Positions 54,583 through 63,657 of a stretch of 64,000 bases of DNA are shown here, piece by piece; the first letter of the stretch is position 1, and each line of letters starts with the position of its first letter. A model generated the notes under the pieces. It saw only the letters and a list, made by a program, of their open reading frames with translations, was not told the DNA's origin and made no database searches. The translations under genes and the position numbers were made by a program. This stretch comes from Halomonas sp. HL-93 (GTDB lineage: Bacteria; Pseudomonadota; Gammaproteobacteria; Pseudomonadales; Halomonadaceae), in contig NZ_LT593974.1 in the NCBI RefSeq assembly GCF_900086985.1, positions 2,976,001-3,040,000 of the forward strand. Direction: 5' to 3'.

Positions 54583-55338
54583 CTAAAGGTGCTTTTCAAA
54601 AAATTCCACCAGCAACTGGTAGTGGGCGTTCTGCCCCGAGCTGCTAGGCATATGATCCTCACCTTCATAATAGTGCACATCAGGGTTACGACCATGCTTG
54701 CGCAACCTTTCTTCAAGACGCTTGGTCATGTTGACCGACCACATTCGATCTTTGGTGCCATGAGAAAGCAATAGCGGGCCAGGATAGCGTTCGATTTCGA
54801 TAGGTGTGGTCGGCAGTAAACCTTCGTAGCTATCGCGCCACGTCCAAGCACGCTTACTGACATCCCAGGCTTGCCAGCCAGGATCACCCACATCGCGAAA
54901 GCCACGTGCATCAAAGGCACCGCAAACAACATCGGGTGGGCTATGGGCGGCGATCGCGTCAGGCATGCCTTCCAGCTTGTCTTTAGCCATGAGAGAGGCG
55001 AGTAATAACGCATGTTCGGCGCCACGTGAAATACCATAAAGCCCTACTAACTCATCAACGACCTGAAATTCTCGTAGGGCTTTAAACGCCTCCACGCTGC
55101 GATCCAGCGGGTAATCAACAATATGCCCCGCATTCCAGGCATTACCGCCGCTTGAGTAGCCATAGGGAAAGGCCAAGAAACCATGGGCGGCGAGTAGCAT
55201 TGCATCCCGGTGGCTCCACCCTGCCCATGCGCCTTCAGAACCATGCAGCAACATGACAGCTGGAAAAGGGCCCTCGCCTGGAGGGCCATAAGTAACGCCC
55301 CAACCGGGAAGAACGCGCTGCATGATATTTAATGGCAT
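54583..55338 (-). CDS. Alpha/beta hydrolase (dienelactone-hydrolase/BAAT-like)
   Basis: 251 residues, cytoplasmic. The oxyanion region is VMLLHGSEGAWAGW; the nucleophile elbow is LYGISRGAEHALLLAS (GxSxG); the acid is in LSHGTKDRMWSV and the histidine in YYEGEDHMPSSS. The fold resembles dienelactone hydrolases and acyl-CoA thioesterase/acyltransferase C-terminal domains. The substrate is unknown. The gene is alone on the minus strand at the right border of the AT-rich patch, divergent from the MurI-like gene, with 184 nt between their starts. Confidence 0.82.
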   Translation of the reverse strand: MPLNIMQRVLPGWGVTYGPPGEGPFPAVMLLHGSEGAWAGWSHRDAMLLAAHGFLAFPYGYSSGGNAWNAGHIVDYPLDRSVEAFKALREFQVVDELVGLYGISRGAEHALLLASLMAKDKLEGMPDAIAAHSPPDVVCGAFDARGFRDVGDPGWQAWDVSKRAWTWRDSYEGLLPTTPIEIERYPGPLLLSHGTKDRMWSVNMTKRLEERLRKHGRNPDVHYYEGEDHMPSSSGQNAHYQLLVEFFEKHL

Positions 55339-55522
55339 TTAGACAACCACTCCTTCGCCATAAGTTTCTCCACCTTCCCCATGTTATTCATTCTTTTTGG
55401 ATTCATACGGTGCCATGCATCAGCGTTGTATAAAGTTTAACTGGCTTAACAGTTGAAAATATTGCTTCCATAGCATGGAAATCTTATTAATAATTAGACA
55501 TTACTGAAACCAAGGATATACT

Positions 55523-56308
55523 ATGCATCAGCCGATTGCTGTTTTCGACGCTGGCATTGGTAGCTATGCCATTGTGGCCGAGATACACAAGCGTCTTCCT
55601 AAACAGGATATTGTGTATTTCGCTGACCGGGCGAGCTTTCCTTATGGCAGCAAAGGGCAAGAAGAGCTACTCGCTGTCATGCAACGCACGCTGCGCTTTC
55701 TCGAAGGCTACGCCCCCTCGGCCATCGTCATCGCCTCGAACGCACCTTCTATCATGGTGCTGGATGACATTCGCCAGAACACCTTGGTGCCATTGTCCGG
55801 CGTCTACCCGCCCATCGAAGAAGCACTCGCCATGTCAGCGAGCGGCAAGATTGGCATCATGGGGGTGCATTCACTCATCGAAAGCTCGCCGCTGAAGCAG
55901 TTCATCGCTCGCTATGCACCCAACCCGGATAATGTCAGCCTGATCAATGCTTCTTCCATAGTGGAACTTGTCGAGAATGGCGCCTTTCTATTCGACCCGA
56001 ACGCCACGCAGAAAGCGGTCACGGCTTTTAGCGATGACGTCTTCCAGCAGCATCCTGATATCGACACGCTGACACTTTCGAGCACGCATTTACCATGGCT
56101 GCGTCCCTTCTTCGAAACAGCACGACCCGGTTGCCGCTTCCTCGACCCCGCTGAATCGATTGTCACGGGGCTAGGCGAAGGAACACCGGGTACAGGTCAG
56201 ATCCAAGGGCTGGTAACAGAAAGTGAGACCTATAATATTGAGACATTCCGACGTATGTTGCAGCAGTTCGGCGTGGACATCCCGTTAGAGATAGCCTCAG
56301 TGCCATAA
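55523..56308 (+). CDS. Asp/Glu racemase (MurI) family protein with both catalytic cysteines replaced by serine
   Basis: 261 residues, length and fold pattern of glutamate racemase: FDAGIGS near the start, YFADRASFPYGSKGQEEL, and two half-sites. The first catalytic motif, normally ACNTAS, is ASNAPS (Ser72), and the second, normally GCTHYP, is SSTHLP (Ser187). Since the reaction relies on two cysteine thiols, ordinary racemase activity is doubtful; it may have another activity or be regulatory. The frame is intact with a good AAGGA site, so it is not a recent pseudogene. Convergent with the mscS-type gene. Confidence 0.85.
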   Translation: MHQPIAVFDAGIGSYAIVAEIHKRLPKQDIVYFADRASFPYGSKGQEELLAVMQRTLRFLEGYAPSAIVIASNAPSIMVLDDIRQNTLVPLSGVYPPIEEALAMSASGKIGIMGVHSLIESSPLKQFIARYAPNPDNVSLINASSIVELVENGAFLFDPNATQKAVTAFSDDVFQQHPDIDTLTLSSTHLPWLRPFFETARPGCRFLDPAESIVTGLGEGTPGTGQIQGLVTESETYNIETFRRMLQQFGVDIPLEIASVP

Positions 56309-56317
56309 GGCGCCTAG

Positions 56318-56332
56318 TGCTGCGTAGCAGCA
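56318..56332. terminator. Short hairpin between convergent genes
   Basis: TGCTGC-GTA-GCAGCA lies in the 26-nt gap between the MurI-like gene and the converging mechanosensitive channel gene, followed by TTCTATTC. Confidence 0.4.
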
Positions 56333-56334
56333 TT

Positions 56335-58065
56335 CTATTCCGACGGCTCCCCCTCAGCGTTATCCGCACCCTCCGAGCGCTGGCTCTGCCTTTTGCCGCG
56401 GGCGACATCCTGATGGCTGATAACCATTACCTCTCGTGGCCACCACTCTGGATGCTGGTCACGGATAAACGCCATAAGCTTTTCTCTTACGTTCATTTCC
56501 GCTGTCCACCCAGCCATAGGATCAGAGGTCATTAAATAGCAGGTCACGATTTGCGCCGTTGCCGTTTGCGCCGTCACATAACAAAGCAGTTTATGGTGCT
56601 CAATAACGTTGTCTTCCTGTTTGGCAAACTCCAAAAACTTGTCTCTTAGTAACCCAACATCGGCGCTCAGGTGCAGCGTCAGCTCCAAGTACCGATACAT
56701 CTTGATGCTCTTGACCGAAAGATTCTGGAAAGGCTTAGACGTAAAGTAGGTAACGGGCACGATCAAACGCCGCTCGTCCCAGGTTCTCAAACGGATATAG
56801 GTATAAAAGATGCCTTCTACGTAACACCACTGATTTTCAAAAATGACCAAATCGCCAATACGGATGGGCTTGGCAAACGACAACTGAAAGGAAGACAGGA
56901 TGTTGCCCAACACCGCCTGGCCAGCGACACCTACCAGTACCGCCAACACGCTGGCCGAGGCTAGGATGGATAAGCCCAGGGTTTCGAAAAGTTGGACCTG
57001 CCCCAGGATGTAAACCGACACACCGGTAACCGCCACCAGGATAATGATGCGGCGCAGTGCATAGAGCGAGGTCAGCAGCTTACGCTCGTCCTTGGGCTTG
57101 GTGTCGTCGATTTCACCCACCAGCCTACGCGTCATACGCAGCATCAGGGTATCCACGAAGCGAAGCGCTATGGTGCCAGCCCCCCAGGCGAGAATACCGA
57201 TAAGCAGAACACGGAAAGTCGTCGTCGCGACCGCCGAAAACGACACTACATAATTCAGCACCATTTGGGTAAACAGCGACATCACGATCAACGCCGCTGG
57301 CATGCCGATCTGCCCAGCAAAAAGACGAAAGGCACCGGTGGGCAGCCATTTCGACATCAAATCAAACAAGCGGTGGACCCCCCAACCCACCAAGCCAACG
57401 AACAGCAAAAAGATAGGAATGGCGACCCACTCCCAAATCCTCAACATGCCAAACGACGACTGAAGGCGTTCTGGAATATATTGCTCCAGCATCGAGGGCC
57501 CGTATTGTTCATACAGCGTTGGAATATACGACACGCTAATGGGCATGATCAGCCACACGGGGTCGTCGTCACCCACGCGGTAGCGGCCCAGACGAATATC
57601 ATAGGTTTCGCCCCTGACCTGAAGCGATGCCAGCTCTATATTACGGCGTGTTTCGCCGACGCGGGGGTTTTGCCCGGACGGGTCTTCAATCACGGCGTCT
57701 TCCCGCCCCGACAGATTATCGACGCTGATACGCTCGCCCCGCTGGATAATTTCCGCCAGTTGCCGAGCCAGATCGTGGCCCTTCTCGCGCTGCTCATCGT
57801 CGCTAAATTCCAACAAGTTGAGCATGTGCGCAGCCTTCTCGTATTCCTCCTTTTCGGTGAGGTCGAGAAAGCTTCTAACCGACTCCCTAGGGGTGACCCG
57901 GTTGGCATCTTCAGGTGCCTCGCCAAGGCCGGTATTAATCGAATCAACGGTGAACCATCGGCTATCCTCGCTCTCTCCACCTTGAGTTTGCGCCGCGCAC
58001 AGGCTGGAAAATGTTAGCGCCACTACCAACATTAGCCACGCGGGCCACGAGTTATTTGCTTTCAT
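56335..58065 (-). CDS. MscS-family mechanosensitive ion channel with periplasmic N-terminal domain
   Basis: 576 residues. A signal peptide (WLMLVVALTFSSLCAAQ) and a ~180-residue periplasmic region precede about five membrane helices from about 210. The MscS pore helix and beta domain begin at LGLSILASASVLAVLVGVAG, AVLGNILSSFQLSFAKPI and RIGDLVIFENQWCYVEGI. The Gly/Ala-packed helix is present. The C-terminal tail is cytoplasmic. Such channels release solutes on hypo-osmotic shock, fitting a halophile. AAGG precedes the ATG. The 212-nt gap upstream shows nothing that I can identify. Confidence 0.9.
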   Translation of the reverse strand: MKANNSWPAWLMLVVALTFSSLCAAQTQGGESEDSRWFTVDSINTGLGEAPEDANRVTPRESVRSFLDLTEKEEYEKAAHMLNLLEFSDDEQREKGHDLARQLAEIIQRGERISVDNLSGREDAVIEDPSGQNPRVGETRRNIELASLQVRGETYDIRLGRYRVGDDDPVWLIMPISVSYIPTLYEQYGPSMLEQYIPERLQSSFGMLRIWEWVAIPIFLLFVGLVGWGVHRLFDLMSKWLPTGAFRLFAGQIGMPAALIVMSLFTQMVLNYVVSFSAVATTTFRVLLIGILAWGAGTIALRFVDTLMLRMTRRLVGEIDDTKPKDERKLLTSLYALRRIIILVAVTGVSVYILGQVQLFETLGLSILASASVLAVLVGVAGQAVLGNILSSFQLSFAKPIRIGDLVIFENQWCYVEGIFYTYIRLRTWDERRLIVPVTYFTSKPFQNLSVKSIKMYRYLELTLHLSADVGLLRDKFLEFAKQEDNVIEHHKLLCYVTAQTATAQIVTCYLMTSDPMAGWTAEMNVREKLMAFIRDQHPEWWPREVMVISHQDVARGKRQSQRSEGADNAEGEPSE

Positions 58066-58277
58066 ACACGCCTTATTGGTTGAGCCAGGACAAAGTATCT
58101 ACCACCAACTGCCAGTCATCAAAGACAGGCTTTCCATGTCGGTGGTGGAACAAAGTACAGCCTACCTTGCTTTATGAAGCAAGCCGTTGTGTACCGGCAT
58201 CTCAAAACTGCCACATCCTTCGCCCCCACCTGGCCTGGCCGTTCTCATGCGCGGTTTCGCCTGAGGCGGCAAGCCTG

Positions 58278-58799
58278 CTAGGGGGTGAGGTCCTCGAGAC
58301 CTTCATCGTGCAGAGACACTAGCAAGGGTTCGCCTTGCTGGTTAACCCGGAATCGACCGAAACGGGCAGGCTCGTAGCGTTCGTCGTGGCCTTCCTGGAA
58401 AAAGAACGCATTGGTAGCAAAGCGTACTTGGCCATTGCGTAAGCGGTAGTGCAGCCGCCGTTCGTCGTCACTCAGTGAGGTATCATCATCCAGGCGCTGA
58501 AAGTGGCCAATACGCCGCTTATCCAGGCGCACAATGACGTGACCATCCCTTGCCTCTGGGGTGTTCCCTTTATGGCGCCGATTAAGCGCGCGCTGAATAT
58601 CGTTACTCAGTGCAAAGTTTAGCGCCATATAGTCGCCCTGCATCAGCGAGCGCGGGTCCACCGGGGCTAGCGCCAGATAAACAACTTCGCCTTCAGCCAG
58701 GTGACGCTCCTTCTGCCAGATCGCCCCGTTCACCACCGCCAAAATCAGCAGCGTGGCCGCCACAATGGCAACGCGGCTCCACTTTGCGCTACGCATCAT
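58278..58799 (-). CDS. GDYXXLXY-domain membrane-anchored protein
   Basis: About 173 residues from the ATG at 58799, where GGGAG lies 9 nt upstream. One N-terminal membrane helix (VAIVAATLLILAVVNGAIW) is followed by a periplasmic domain with the name-giving LMQGDYMALNF motif. It is the last gene of the DUF2157-DUF4401-GDYXXLXY operon and overlaps the DUF4401 gene by 11 nt. The function is unknown across the family. Confidence 0.87.
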   Translation of the reverse strand: MMRSAKWSRVAIVAATLLILAVVNGAIWQKERHLAEGEVVYLALAPVDPRSLMQGDYMALNFALSNDIQRALNRRHKGNTPEARDGHVIVRLDKRRIGHFQRLDDDTSLSDDERRLHYRLRNGQVRFATNAFFFQEGHDERYEPARFGRFRVNQQGEPLLVSLHDEGLEDLTP

Positions 58800-59859
58800 G
58801 GTCAACGCTCCCGTTGCCTGATTTATCAATCGGTGAACTCAGCCATTGGCGCAACGCCCACCGCAGCCCCAGTAACAGCACCCCGACCACCAGCAGCGTT
58901 AGCGCCTTAATCAGCAGCGTGGCATCAAGCCAGTAATAATAACTGCCGATACCCAGCAGTAGCGACAGCACACCAAGCCCAACCAGCACACGGTGGCCAA
59001 TGGCAAAGCCCAATAGCACCACCACAACGCCCTGGCCCACACTCGGCACATGGTAGGACACGATGAGCAACGCGCCCGCGCCAGCATAGGCCGCCCAGCG
59101 CGCCCTGAATGACAAAGATTGAAACCGCGTACGGAAAAGTAACAGCAGCGCCAGCGCGACCAGTGCAGCATTTAGCCAGGGCATCAGCCACACCAGGGCG
59201 CTCACCGGGTTGTCATCAACAAACGATAACGCTTGACCGCTATGGGCGAAGCCCTGATTGACCAGGAGGCTCAGCAACAGGCCATACCCCCACGCCTGCA
59301 CGTGTTTAATACGCGTTGGCCAACGGAATTCATTGACCCAAAGTACGGTCAGTGCCAGCAACACCACACCGCTGGCCACCGATGCCATGCCGATTGATTC
59401 CAACGCCATATACAGCGCCACGCCGGCGGTAAAGGCAGAAAAGCTACGATGCACCTGACTCGGCATCACCAACGCCAGCAAGCACTGCAGGCCAACGAGC
59501 GCGTACCACACGTAAGCACTCTCTAGCCAAACGTCGACCAATGCCCAGGCCACCAACAGCTGTCCTGCAAGACTGATGGCCAGCGCCAAGTGTTCGGCAA
59601 CATCGCTGCGGCTCACGCGGAATAGCGCAAAAGCGCCTGCCAACATAATGAACCCTAAACTCAACGACCCAAGCGCACTTTCCATTACAGATACCGCGCC
59701 AATGGCGAGAAAGCCGAGCAAGAACAACGCCGCCAGCCAGCCAGAAAACGCCTGCAGCGCTCGTACAAACCAGGGCGTTTCCGGTGTTAGGTGTGGACGC
59801 TCGTTGACCTCAATACCTGCTTGATACAACCGGGCGCTTAAAGAAGATGTCTTACGCAT
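58789..59859 (-). CDS. DUF4401 membrane protein
   Basis: About 356 residues from the ATG at 59859 (MRKTSSLSARL), chosen because it shares one nt with the upstream stop (TGATG); the frame is open 38 codons further. About ten membrane helices, beginning near residue 40 (WLAALFLLGFLAIGAVSVM). It is the middle gene of a three-gene operon that recurs in many proteobacteria, usually with DUF2157 before it and a GDYXXLXY protein after it. Function unknown. Confidence 0.85.
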   Translation of the reverse strand: MRKTSSLSARLYQAGIEVNERPHLTPETPWFVRALQAFSGWLAALFLLGFLAIGAVSVMESALGSLSLGFIMLAGAFALFRVSRSDVAEHLALAISLAGQLLVAWALVDVWLESAYVWYALVGLQCLLALVMPSQVHRSFSAFTAGVALYMALESIGMASVASGVVLLALTVLWVNEFRWPTRIKHVQAWGYGLLLSLLVNQGFAHSGQALSFVDDNPVSALVWLMPWLNAALVALALLLLFRTRFQSLSFRARWAAYAGAGALLIVSYHVPSVGQGVVVVLLGFAIGHRVLVGLGVLSLLLGIGSYYYWLDATLLIKALTLLVVGVLLLGLRWALRQWLSSPIDKSGNGSVDHDA

Positions 59860-60836
59860 CACTGGAGTTCCTCCGCATGTAGCCGTTTCAACCACACCAC
59901 AGCCCCAGCGCCCATCGCGAATACCACGAGGGCGAGCATCAGCATACTGCCCGCCTGCCACTCGCCTTGCCATATTAAGAACCTGGCCAGCAGTAGCGTC
60001 ACGACACTAATGACCGACACGCAGCCCACTGCCACCACCAACAAATCAGGCCGCCAGCAACGATAAACGCCATATAGCGCAGCCAACCACAGCGGGTACG
60101 CTACAAGGGCTGGTGCCAAATACGTCATGGCATCGACGATCCAGATCATTATTAACAGCGTGATCGGCAAACCGCTCCCCAACGCCAAGATGCGAAGCGG
60201 CCAACGGTTGGAACACCAACCCCAGCGCTTTATTCCCCACTCCCACACGGCAAGAGCGGTGGTATTGAGCGCAAAGAGCCACCAGAAAACGGCATCGCTA
60301 CTGATAAACCACACATCCAACACACCGCCCCAGGTACGAAAATAAAGCCACACCGCCAGATTAAGTAGCCCCAGCCATAGTATCCAAAGCAGAGCAAAAC
60401 GAAGGATAAGCACCCAGGGCAATATCAAAACGGCCCAGATAAAAAACAACTGCCAAGGGTCGGCGCCGGTTTGATACACCTGGCCGAACAGCGCCAACAG
60501 CACCCCCACCAGCAACGACGCAGCCGTCAACGCAGCACGCGCCACCCACCGGCTGGCTTTGCCCCATACGGCAATCGCCACCGCCAGTGCTAGTGCCCCC
60601 TGCACCAACCCAAAGCGCGGCCAGCGGCCCATATCGGCCCAGTTGTACGCCACGAAAAACAGCACCGCGAAGGCAAGCACCAAGCTGCCTAGCCATAGCA
60701 AAAGCCGATCCACAAACACGCCCCATGCACGGGGCGAAGGGTGCAGCCCGGCAACCTTCACGGCACGCGCCATCTGCGCAGGCGGTATTGCGCCTTGGTC
60801 AATTAACGACACCAGTTCGCGGCGTTTTGAAGCCAT
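59859..60836 (-). CDS. DUF2157 membrane protein
   Basis: 325 residues. A short cytoplasmic N-terminus with the DUF2157 pattern (ELVSLIDQGAIPPAQMARAV) precedes about ten membrane helices (LLLWLGSLVLAFAVLFFVAYNW, ARAALTAASLLVGVLLALFG, VYQTGADPWQLFFIW). First gene of the operon with DUF4401 and the GDYXXLXY protein; stop and next start share one nt. Function unknown; a membrane complex with the other two products is likely. Confidence 0.87.
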   Translation of the reverse strand: MASKRRELVSLIDQGAIPPAQMARAVKVAGLHPSPRAWGVFVDRLLLWLGSLVLAFAVLFFVAYNWADMGRWPRFGLVQGALALAVAIAVWGKASRWVARAALTAASLLVGVLLALFGQVYQTGADPWQLFFIWAVLILPWVLILRFALLWILWLGLLNLAVWLYFRTWGGVLDVWFISSDAVFWWLFALNTTALAVWEWGIKRWGWCSNRWPLRILALGSGLPITLLIMIWIVDAMTYLAPALVAYPLWLAALYGVYRCWRPDLLVVAVGCVSVISVVTLLLARFLIWQGEWQAGSMLMLALVVFAMGAGAVVWLKRLHAEELQ

Positions 60837-61092
60837 GGTTTTCCTTATAAACAGGCCAGAGCAATAAGGCCTTGAAGACTGTCTACAGCAGGATGAGTAA
60901 ACCAGCCACCTAGATATATTCGCTCGACTAGAAAAAAGGTCATTCGTGACTTGTTTTTAAAGACATAGCATACAAGTTGTGTAGAACCTTTTATTCCTTC
61001 CGACGTCGGACTCATATGTCTTAAAAATGATGTAGATGTTATAGCGACTCCACCCTACGCTGTCGACGGCTTAACCCCATAGGAGCCAACAA

Positions 61093-62112
61093 ATGCTGAT
61101 AAAGATTGCCAAACCAAGTGATTTGCACGAATCCGACGTCACCCCGGAATCTATCTACCTCTCCCGGCGGCGTTTTATGGGCGGCATGGCAGGCATTGGG
61201 GCAGGGCTTGCACTTTCCGGCCATACTCAGGCAGCCGCAGACGACTATTCGGACGTCCCCGAAGGCGACGCGCCCGATTGGCTGAAAGATAAAATCAGCG
61301 ACGCCAAGTGGGACGCCATTACTCCAAGCGACCCCGAGCAGGACAAGATCGCCCCCTTCGATGACGCTAGTGGCTATAACAACTTTTACGAATTCGGTAC
61401 CGACAAAGGCGACCCCGCCCGCCATGCAGGCAGTCTGGAAACCCAGCCCTGGAGCGTGGTGGTCGACGGTGAGGTAAACAACGGCGGGCGTTTTGCACTT
61501 GAAGACCTGGTCAAACCCGCTCAATTTGAAGAACGCATTTACCGGCTGCGCTGCGTCGAGGCGTGGTCGATGGTGATTCCCTGGCTGGGCATTCCACTGG
61601 CCGAGATCATCAAGCGCGCCGACCCGACAAGCAAAGCCAAGTACGTACGCTTTGAAACCTTAAGAGACCCGGATCAGATGCGCGGTCAGCGCTCGTCGTT
61701 CTCCGTCATCGACTGGCCTTACGTGGAAGGTCTGCGCCTGGATGAAGCCATGCACCCGCTGACTATCATGGCCATGGGCATGTACGGCCGCGAATTGCCC
61801 AATCAGAACGGCGCGCCCCTGCGGCTGGTAGTGCCCTGGAAATACGGCTTCAAAAGCATCAAGTCGATTGTGCGCATCTCGCTGGTCGAAGAGCAGCCGG
61901 TCAACTCCTGGCAGGAAATCGCCTCCGACGAATACGGCTTTTTTGCCAACGTGAACCCGGAGGTGGACCATCCCCGCTGGAGCCAGGCGACCGAGCGCCG
62001 CCTGCCTAATACCCTGTTCAATTCCAATACCATCGATACCCGCATGTTCAACGGCTACGAGGATGAAGTCGCCGAGCTATATGCAGGAATGGATCTAAGG
62101 AAGCACTACTGA
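61093..62112 (+). CDS. msrP: Protein-methionine-sulfoxide reductase catalytic subunit MsrP (YedY)
   Basis: 339 residues. Tat signal SRRRFMGGMAGIGAGLALSG at 24-43, then a molybdopterin (sulfite-oxidase-like) fold with the Mo-ligating cysteine in YRLRCVEAWSMVIPW near 153. It repairs oxidised methionine in periplasmic proteins with electrons from MsrQ. AGGAG lies 7 nt before the ATG. It overlaps msrQ by one nt. The 256-nt upstream gap (60837-61092) holds an ACTTGT-N17-ACAAGT inverted repeat that may be part of its promoter. Confidence 0.95.
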   Translation: MLIKIAKPSDLHESDVTPESIYLSRRRFMGGMAGIGAGLALSGHTQAAADDYSDVPEGDAPDWLKDKISDAKWDAITPSDPEQDKIAPFDDASGYNNFYEFGTDKGDPARHAGSLETQPWSVVVDGEVNNGGRFALEDLVKPAQFEERIYRLRCVEAWSMVIPWLGIPLAEIIKRADPTSKAKYVRFETLRDPDQMRGQRSSFSVIDWPYVEGLRLDEAMHPLTIMAMGMYGRELPNQNGAPLRLVVPWKYGFKSIKSIVRISLVEEQPVNSWQEIASDEYGFFANVNPEVDHPRWSQATERRLPNTLFNSNTIDTRMFNGYEDEVAELYAGMDLRKHY

Positions 62113-62729
62113 TGGCGACACAGCACAAATGGCTCGCTTGGCGCGTGGCGGTCTTTCTGGCGGCGCTTTCGCCGCTGGTCTTCTGGGGCTGGCAGGTGGC
62201 CAACAACGCCGCTGGCCCAGAACCAGGGCGCTATCTGTTGCTAAACATTGGTATTGGCGGGCTGTGGATGCTGCTGCTCACCCTCAGCCTGACGCCGTTG
62301 ACCAAGCTCACCCGCTGGAAAGGCTTCGCGCTGATCCGGCGCCAGTTGGGTCTCTGGACGCTCGCCTACGCCACCCTGCACCTGCTCAGCTACGCGCTGT
62401 TTATCCTGGGGCTTAACTGGGCACTGCTGGGCAGCGAAATCGTCAAACGGCCCTACATTATCGTCGGCATGATTGCGCTGATCGGCCTGGCCGTACTGGG
62501 CGCGACGTCCAACAAGTGGTCTATGCGCCGCTTGGGCAAGCGCTGGAAATCGCTACACAAATTTTCCTACGTCATCTTGGGGTTGGTGCTACTGCACTTC
62601 TTCTGGGTCGTACGTGCCGATATGAGCGAATGGGCTATGTATGCGGTTATTGGGGCGCTCCTCATGGCTACCCGTCTTCCACCCGTCTCGCGCACGTTGC
62701 CTAAACTGCGTTATCGATTAAGTCGTTAA
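62112..62729 (+). CDS. msrQ: Heme-binding membrane subunit MsrQ (YedZ)
   Basis: 205 residues with about six membrane helices of the ferric-reductase-like transmembrane domain (RRQLGLWTLAYATLHLLSYA with a heme histidine, RLGKRWKSLHKFSYVILGLV and LLHFFWVV with further His ligands). It passes electrons from the quinone pool or cytosol to MsrP. TGATG overlap with msrP. Confidence 0.94.
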   Translation: MATQHKWLAWRVAVFLAALSPLVFWGWQVANNAAGPEPGRYLLLNIGIGGLWMLLLTLSLTPLTKLTRWKGFALIRRQLGLWTLAYATLHLLSYALFILGLNWALLGSEIVKRPYIIVGMIALIGLAVLGATSNKWSMRRLGKRWKSLHKFSYVILGLVLLHFFWVVRADMSEWAMYAVIGALLMATRLPPVSRTLPKLRYRLSR

Positions 62730-62845
62730 ATAAAGTAAAACGGTGTGCGCCAGGCAGTTCGGTACTGATATCGACTAGCACGGTTGCTGAGTTCCTTTAC
62801 TTATAGGCAGCAGTCTCTCGGTTTACTTTATCATCGACGCCATGA

Positions 62846-63532
62846 TCCTTCCTGCAGATCGCGGAAGTCGAGGCGGCCGAAGCGCTGACGGACCAGGCCA
62901 GGGCTACGCCACGGGGTCGCCTAAGAATCAATGCGCCCGTCACCTTTGGCAGTCAAAGCCTGGTTCCACTGGTTATCCGCTACCTTCGTCAGTACCCCGA
63001 GGTGGAGGTCGACCTCACCTTGTCAGATCGCTTGGTCGATCCTATCGAGGAGGGTTAGGAAGCCGTCATTCGCCTCGGGCCAATCAGCGAAAGTACGACA
63101 CTGGTGGCACGCCCACTTGCCCCCTATCGGCTTATCGCCTGTGCCTCGCCAGCCTATTTAGCTGAGCATGGTGAGCCTGAGACACCAGCGGATCTGCTGG
63201 CGCATGAGTGCCTGGGCTTTGCCTATTGGTTCGGCACTTTGGGCAGAACGTGGCGCTTCAGTCGCGACAGCTGCCTATATGACGCCCCCGTGCGCGGGCG
63301 GCTGCAAATCAACGACTGGAAAGGGCTGCTTCGCGCAGCACTGGAGAGGTTCGGCATTACATTGGGCTATGAAGCCGCACTGACTGAGGCGTTATCCGCC
63401 GGGCGGCTGGTGCGCATCTTGCCAGAATTTGAGGGGCCTTCGAGACCCATGCACCTACTCTACGCCGCTGATCAACGCATGACGCCGAAGCTACGTCATT
63501 TCATAGACGATATTGTGGCCACGTTTGCTTAA
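62846..63532 (+). pseudogene. Truncated LysR-family regulator with in-frame stop
   Basis: From 62846 the frame reads FLQIAEVEAAEALTDQ, ATPRGRLRINAPVTFGSQSL, VPLVIRYLRQYPEVEVDLTL to a TAG at 63056-63058, then continues in the same frame with EAVIRLGPISESTTLVARPL to a stop at 63532. This is the effector-binding domain of a CrgA/AaeR-type LysR protein. The N-terminal helix-turn-helix is missing and the TAG replaces a codon expected to be aromatic (EEG-x-EAVIRLG). It is a broken gene, though the part after 63104 could still be made as a fragment. Confidence 0.88.
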
Positions 63533-63657
63533 ATAAAAATAAATATCCCGTAAAAAATTAAAAAAACCAATCAACTACGACCAAAAAATTAAAAACAGCA
63601 TGGAGAAAAAGCAACCAAAAAAACAAAATATAAAAAACCAAAACAGAGAAGACAAAC

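Noticed and set aside
56992..58017. 341-codon plus-strand frame
   Set aside because: Antisense to the MscS-type gene; His/Gln-rich with no recognisable domain.
58066..58277. Hidden gene or tRNA in the gap upstream of the MscS gene
   Set aside because: No frame with a start and ribosome site, and no cloverleaf pattern that I could build.
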